A stretch of DNA of 9,452 nt from NCBI GenBank assembly GCA_903934155.1, contig CAIZMS010000053.1, positions 1 to 9,452 of the forward strand. Reading direction: 5' to 3'. Below, one piece after another: positions 6,161 to 9,452 of this stretch (positions are counted from its first letter, which is position 1; every line of letters begins with the position of its first letter). Position numbers and translations under genes: made by a program. The notes under the pieces are model-generated. The model did no database searches. It had not been told where the DNA came from and saw nothing but the letters and a program-made list of their open reading frames with translations. This DNA comes from an uncultured bacterium. GTDB lineage: Bacteria > Verrucomicrobiota > Kiritimatiellia > CAIKKV01 > CAITUY01.

Positions 6161-7017
6161 GAAGCCTCCGCGGCGGAGTCCTCGGTGTTCATGGCAATGA
6201 GGCAGATTCCCAGCCGGTTGGCCTCGGTGATCAGCTTGGCGCGATCGAGGAGAATGGTGCGTTTGGCTTCCACAGCCAGGACGGCGGTTTTGCTTTTGCG
6301 TAGAATTTTCAGGGTGCGCATTCCCACAATGGGGATATCGAACCGCATGTCATGGCCCTTCTTCGCGACCTTGACCACGATGGCCCCGCCGCCCTTGACG
6401 AGGCGGCCGGCCCGGAGAATCGTCTCATCGGTTCCCTCATAGGCTTCCACGGCGAGAATGGTGCCGTTCTTGACCACCACGGTCTGCCCGATATCGATTC
6501 CACTGGTGATTTTTGCCACATCAAGGCCGAAGCGGATGTCCGCCATTTCGGATTCCGTTGGCTGGCGTCCTCCGATCAAGCCCGCTTCGGGCATGGCATT
6601 TTCCATGAACAGGCAGGCCGGGAGAAGCTCAACGCCAACGGCCTTCAGTTCGTTGCAGGCAGTTCCGTAGATGGTGTGCGCGTTGCGCTGTTTCAGGCGG
6701 GAGAGAAGCTCCAGCGTAAATTTGTCGAAACGAAGGCTGAAGAGGTGGGTCGGTGTAATCTGGCCGGCCATGACGGCAACTTTGATGCCGCGCGACTGCA
6801 AGGCGTCCCGGACGGCGCCGAACTGGCCGAGATAAAGCCATTGAACTTCATCGGCATAGCGGGTGATGGAGCGATCCGTTTCATGCCGGAAGGCGATCAC
6901 GAAGATTTTTTTTACGCCTTGCGCCCGGGCGGATTGTGCGAGTTGAAGGGGGTAGTCGCCTTTTCCCGCGAGAATGCCGATTTCCGTGATGCCGTGGGGG
7001 AAGGAAGCGGTGTTCAT
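6157..7017 (-). CDS. lpxI: UDP-2,3-diacylglucosamine pyrophosphatase LpxI
   Basis: This 286-aa protein has the features of LpxI (DUF1009), which hydrolyses UDP-2,3-diacylglucosamine to lipid X and UMP in organisms that use it instead of LpxH or LpxG. The N-terminal nucleotide-binding block is IGILAGKGDYPLQLA (13-27). MAGQITPTHLF (83-93), MPEAGLIGGRQPT (142-154) and the catalytic-domain blocks AVEAYEGTDETI (189-200) and GHDMRFDIPIVG (221-232) follow. The last carries conserved acidic residues of the type known to be essential in the family. It lies immediately before lpxB, the next step. The ATG at 7017 is chosen; a TTG at 7023 would overlap the pilT stop as TTGA and add two residues. No strong ribosome site is visible, so translation probably depends on coupling to pilT. 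Confidence 0.95.
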   Translation of the reverse strand: MNTASFPHGITEIGILAGKGDYPLQLAQSARAQGVKKIFVIAFRHETDRSITRYADEVQWLYLGQFGAVRDALQSRGIKVAVMAGQITPTHLFSLRFDKFTLELLSRLKQRNAHTIYGTACNELKAVGVELLPACLFMENAMPEAGLIGGRQPTESEMADIRFGLDVAKITSGIDIGQTVVVKNGTILAVEAYEGTDETILRAGRLVKGGGAIVVKVAKKGHDMRFDIPIVGMRTLKILRKSKTAVLAVEAKRTILLDRAKLITEANRLGICLIAMNTEDSAAEAS

Positions 7018-7019
7018 AA

Positions 7020-8114
7020 TCAAATGGTGGCCAGGATCCGGTTGGATTCATCCAGGAAGATACCCTGCAGGTTCATCCGCAGCGCCTGAGGGTTGGTGGC
7101 GTAGACCATACCCTCTTCCTGGGAGATCATGCCGGTCTTGATGAGGGTATAGATGGATTGATTGAAGGTTTGCATGCCGTCTTCCTTGCCTGTTTCGATG
7201 GCGGCGGGAAGGACATCGAGTTTGTTCTTTTCCAGAAGTTTCCTGACGGTGGGGGTGTTGATCATGATTTCCACGGCGGGCACGACGCCGCCCTGATTGC
7301 CCTTGATCAATCGCTGGCAGATCACGGCCTGCAGGTTGCTGGCCAGGTTCAGTCGGATCTGATCCCACTCGGCGGCCGGGAAGAGTTCGAGCAGGCGCTG
7401 AACGGCGATGGCGGCCGTTCCGGAGTGCAGGGTGGTGAGGACCAGATGCCCGGTTTCCGCAGCGGCGAGGGCCGTCCGGAATGTGGTCTGGTCGCGCATT
7501 TCGCCGATCACGATCACATCCGGATCCTGACGCAGGACATGCTTGAGGGCAGCCTGGAAGCTCATGGTATCAAGACCGACCTCGCGCTGTGAGATGACGC
7601 ATTTCTTGTCGATAAAAAGGTATTCGATGGGATCCTCGATGGTAATCACCCGGAGCGGCTCCGTTTCGTTCATGTGATTCAGCATGGCGGCCAGGGTGGT
7701 GGATTTTCCACTGCCCGTGGCGCCGCTGACAATGACAATGCCGCGCTGGGATCCGGCAATGATCTTGATTGATGGGGGAAGATTCAGTTCCTCCACCGTG
7801 GGAACCTTGGTTTTGACATGGCGGAACGCCAGGGCCGGTAGGCCCTGGCTCATGAAGGCATTCACGCGAAAACGGCCCGCGTTCTCAACGGAATGGGAAA
7901 AGTCTGCCTCATGTTGCTCCTCATAGGATTTCTGAAGATGAAGGGGCAGAATTTGTTTGATCACCTCCACAAGATCAGTCTCCGTCAAGGGAGGCGCGTC
8001 GATGGCGGTAAGTTCACTGTGCAGTCGAAGGTAGGGGCTCTGCCCCGCTTTGAGATGGATGTCAGACGCTCCCAGTGTGACGGCCTGCCGTAGAAAATCG
8101 TCTATTTGAAACAT
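7020..8114 (-). CDS. pilT: PilT-family type IV pilus retraction ATPase
   Basis: This 364-aa secretion-type ATPase forms the hexameric motor that depolymerises type IV pili during twitching motility. A PAS-like N-terminal domain (ASDIHLKAG at 16-24) leads into the ATPase core: Walker A GATGSGKST (131-139), Asp box ITIEDPIEY (157-165), QREVGLDT (176-183), Walker B VIVIGEMRD (200-208) and His box ETGHLVLTTLHS (220-231). GEMRD is the form usual in PilT, while PilU normally has GEIRD. The C-terminal block with MQTFNQS and ATNPQALRM also fits PilT. ATG 8114 is chosen because GGAG lies 7 nt upstream and the family begins this way. An in-frame extension to 8210 adds 32 unrelated residues. No other pilus gene is in the window. 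The stop lies 2 nt before the lpxI ATG, so this gene heads a coupled pilT-lpxI-lpxB unit. Confidence 0.94.
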   Translation of the reverse strand: MFQIDDFLRQAVTLGASDIHLKAGQSPYLRLHSELTAIDAPPLTETDLVEVIKQILPLHLQKSYEEQHEADFSHSVENAGRFRVNAFMSQGLPALAFRHVKTKVPTVEELNLPPSIKIIAGSQRGIVIVSGATGSGKSTTLAAMLNHMNETEPLRVITIEDPIEYLFIDKKCVISQREVGLDTMSFQAALKHVLRQDPDVIVIGEMRDQTTFRTALAAAETGHLVLTTLHSGTAAIAVQRLLELFPAAEWDQIRLNLASNLQAVICQRLIKGNQGGVVPAVEIMINTPTVRKLLEKNKLDVLPAAIETGKEDGMQTFNQSIYTLIKTGMISQEEGMVYATNPQALRMNLQGIFLDESNRILATI

Positions 8115-8245
8115 GCGGATGCTCCTGTGCGAGAGTTCTGGCGAATCAAAGCAAAAGGAGCCGAAGAGAGCAAGACAGGAGAAGTGAAGGGTGGGGGGAT
8201 GGCTTGCCATCCGAAGCTCAAGCCCTTAGGGCGTGGAGCGCAGGA
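8115..8245 (-). other. Spacer between tRNA-Asp and pilT with two inverted repeats
   Basis: This 131-bp spacer has no credible reading frame other than the unlikely upstream extension of pilT. It contains GGATGGC/GCCATCC (8197-8212, a 6-bp stem with a 4-nt loop) and a short GCCCT-T-AGGGC palindrome (8222-8232). Neither is followed by a U tract on the minus strand, so they do not look like intrinsic terminators. They may be part of the tRNA trailer or the pilT leader. The pilT ribosome site (GGAG on the minus strand) is at 8122-8125. Confidence 0.4.
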
Positions 8246-8322
8246 TGGCGGGGACGACGGGGCTCGAACCCGCGACCTCTGCCGTGACAGGGCAGCGCTC
8301 TAACCAATTGAGCTACGTCCCC
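8246..8322 (-). tRNA. tRNA-Asp (anticodon GTC)
   Basis: A complete 77-nt cloverleaf can be folded by eye. The acceptor stem is GGGGACG with CGTCCCC (7 bp, all paired). The D arm is GCTC/GAGC, the anticodon arm is CTGCC-CTGTCAC-GGCAG with GTC at 8286-8288, and the T arm is GCGGG-TTCGAAC-CCCGT. The discriminator base is G, and the CCA end is encoded (8246-8248). It lies on the same strand as uppP and pilT and is probably transcribed with them or from its own promoter just upstream. Confidence 0.97.
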
Positions 8323-8338
8323 CCAAAAACAGGTGCGC

Positions 8339-8367
8339 AGTCTGTCGAAACTCAATCGGGATTTCAA
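8339..8367 (-). promoter_or_regulatory. Candidate promoter for tRNA-Asp (and possibly pilT-lpxI-lpxB)
   Basis: On the minus strand TTGAAA (8362-8367) and CAGACT (8339-8344) are separated by 17 nt, matching the -35 consensus at 5 of 6 and the -10 consensus at only 3 of 6. A GC-rich stretch (GCGCACC) follows the -10, as in many stable-RNA promoters. The start would fall about 10 nt before the mature tRNA. An alternative -10, TATATT (8366-8371), has no good -35. No hairpin terminator is seen between uppP and the tRNA, so read-through from uppP is also possible. Confidence 0.3.
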
Positions 8368-8387
8368 TATAAAAAGGAAGAAATGTT

Positions 8388-9245
8388 TCAGGATCCCAAA
8401 AGCAGGAAGGCGGCCACTCCGAGAGCCAGGGCAATCCGGTAGTAGCCGAAGAATGACAGGGGGTGTTTTTGGAGGTAGGCGACCAGCCATTTGATGGCCA
8501 AGGCGGCGGATATAAACGAAACCCCCACTCCGAGCAGGGTGGTGGCCCATCCATAGTGAGCGAGAATTTCGTGGCCATACTTCAGGGTGTCCAGGGCCGT
8601 GGCGGCGCTCAGGGTGATTAATCCAAGAAGGAAGCTGAATTCGACTGCGGCGACCAGAGACAGACCCGCCCAGAGTCCGCCCAAAATGGTTGCCAGGCTG
8701 CGGCTGACACCGGGCCACATGGCCAGAACCTGGACGAATCCAATGAGCAGGGCCATTTTCCAAGTGACGGCGGCGAGGCTGAGCCCTGTTTCACTATCCT
8801 GTCCGGCAACCTTGCGACGGCGCTCAATCAGGAGGATCACCACACCCCCGACAAACCAGGCTGCCACCACCGGCCATAATCCATAATGGCCCCCCCCGAA
8901 AAGGTTTTGCTTGATCCATTTTTCAAGCGTCAGGCCGATCACGGCGGCGGGCAAGAAAGCCAAAACCATATTGATTCCCAGCTTGAGTCCCTCCGGGTTT
9001 TTCCCCAACCCGCCCTCGATGACGCCTCGCAGGCGCTTGAAATACAGGCCGACGACCGCGAGGATGGCTCCCGCCTGGATGCAGACGGCATAGGCTTCGG
9101 AGGCTTCCTGGGTTCCGGCGGTCTGGCCGATGCCCATGAGTTTTTGCGCCAGGAGAAGGTGGCCGGTTGAACTGATGGGAAGATATTCTGTAATGCCCTC
9201 GACGATGCCAAGGACGGCCGATTGGATCAGGGTCATGTCTGACAT
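8388..9245 (-). CDS. uppP: Undecaprenyl-diphosphatase UppP (BacA family)
   Basis: This 285-aa polytopic inner-membrane enzyme dephosphorylates undecaprenyl diphosphate to recycle the lipid carrier used for peptidoglycan and LPS glycans. Overproduction is associated with bacitracin resistance. The first signature EGITEYLPISSTGH (16-29) carries Glu16, Glu20 and His29, and the second signature PGVSRS (178-183) carries Arg182; these correspond to the catalytic residues of the family. Several hydrophobic helices are evident throughout. Length is normal. The ATG at 9245 gives the usual N-terminus; a second ATG three codons later is possible. It begins 20 nt after the stop of a KdsD-like gene, suggesting one transcription unit. 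A G8 run (8890-8897, read on the minus strand) falls within codons 116-119. Confidence 0.96.
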   Translation of the reverse strand: MSDMTLIQSAVLGIVEGITEYLPISSTGHLLLAQKLMGIGQTAGTQEASEAYAVCIQAGAILAVVGLYFKRLRGVIEGGLGKNPEGLKLGINMVLAFLPAAVIGLTLEKWIKQNLFGGGHYGLWPVVAAWFVGGVVILLIERRRKVAGQDSETGLSLAAVTWKMALLIGFVQVLAMWPGVSRSLATILGGLWAGLSLVAAVEFSFLLGLITLSAATALDTLKYGHEILAHYGWATTLLGVGVSFISAALAIKWLVAYLQKHPLSFFGYYRIALALGVAAFLLLGS

Positions 9246-9265
9246 AGGGCTGACCTGGATAGGGG

Positions 9266-9452
9266 TTACAGGATTTTTAGTTTCGGAAGATCCTGAATGT
9301 CGACCGCGCCGACGAGCCGGTTTTTGCCGTCAACCACAAGGAGGTCATCGATGTTGTGTTTTTCGAAGATCCGGAGCACATCCGCCGCCAGGCAGTCTTC
9401 CTTCACGGTGATGGGATTCCGGGTCATCAGCGATTCGACCGGAAGATTTACC
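9266..9452 (-). CDS. CBS-domain protein C-terminus, probably arabinose-5-phosphate isomerase (KdsD/KpsF)
   Basis: The open frame enters from the right edge and ends at TAA 9266-9268, giving 61 residues. It is a CBS motif: VESLMTRNPITV, then LAADVLRIFEKHNIDDLLVVD, then LVGAVDIQDL, stopping six residues later. In KpsF/GutQ-type D-arabinose-5-phosphate isomerases the second CBS domain ends the protein in this way, with an MTxNP motif at the start and a G-x3-xQDL or HDL block at the end. That enzyme makes the precursor of Kdo, which fits the neighbouring lipid A genes. The catalytic SIS domain lies outside the window, so another CBS-tailed protein remains possible. Confidence 0.65.
   Translation of the reverse strand, partial: VNLPVESLMTRNPITVKEDCLAADVLRIFEKHNIDDLLVVDGKNRLVGAVDIQDLPKLKIL

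Noticed and set aside
5456..6442. 328-codon open frame on the plus strand spanning lpxB and lpxI
   Set aside because: It is antisense to two well-supported genes and crosses their junction. It has no recognisable domain and is explained by GC-rich codon bias.
6352..7089. 245-codon plus-strand frame opposite lpxI
   Set aside because: It is antisense to lpxI and has no ribosome site or known motif.
8115..8210. N-terminal extension of pilT by 32 residues
   Set aside because: The extension does not resemble PilT N-termini, and a GGAG ribosome site 7 nt before ATG 8114 supports the shorter form.
8197..8232. Inverted repeats as an intrinsic terminator after the tRNA
   Set aside because: The stems are short and no U tract follows on the minus strand.
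8218..8763. Minus-strand frame running through the end of uppP and the tRNA
   Set aside because: It reads through the tRNA-Asp and out of frame over uppP, so it cannot be a real protein gene.

Overview
The window looks like a Gram-negative, anaerobic or microaerophilic bacterium. It carries lipid A and probable Kdo genes (lpxB, lpxI, a KdsD-like tail), an undecaprenyl-diphosphatase, a type IV pilus retraction ATPase, a periplasmic DsbD, and the end of a superoxide reductase followed by a ferritin. The lpxI route and the eukaryote-like G6PD would suit a PVC-group or related candidate lineage, but that placement is a low-confidence inference. No phage, insertion sequence, CRISPR or integration signature was seen, and coding density is very high.

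Left half, + strand (1-4998): the C-terminus of a superoxide reductase is followed 2 nt later by a non-heme ferritin, and that pair ends in a near-perfect intrinsic terminator (634-666). Next come an unrecognised 118-aa protein with eight cysteines, a DsbD-type thiol:disulfide transporter joined to it by an ATGA overlap, and a 47-aa cysteine-rich reading frame (2705-2848) joined to dsbD by a GTGA overlap. Then zwf and pgl, again joined by an ATGA overlap. Together this reads as a redox block. SOR and ferritin handle superoxide and iron. Zwf and Pgl make NADPH. DsbD carries thioredoxin-derived electrons across the inner membrane. The two cysteine-rich proteins are possible partners of that chain (inference).

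Right half, - strand (5012-9452, transcribed right to left): a KdsD-like CBS-domain tail, uppP, tRNA-Asp(GTC), pilT, lpxI and lpxB. It meets pgl convergently with only 13 nt between. The pilT-lpxI-lpxB junctions overlap or nearly overlap, which suggests one co-translated envelope operon with the tRNA embedded in it.

The most novel element is the cysteine-rich protein / DsbD / cysteine-rich miniprotein trio. It includes a small gene that routine length cut-offs would miss and a DsbD thioredoxin domain that stops unusually early. No stretch over 300 bases lacks a gene; the longest gap is the 131 bp between the tRNA and pilT.
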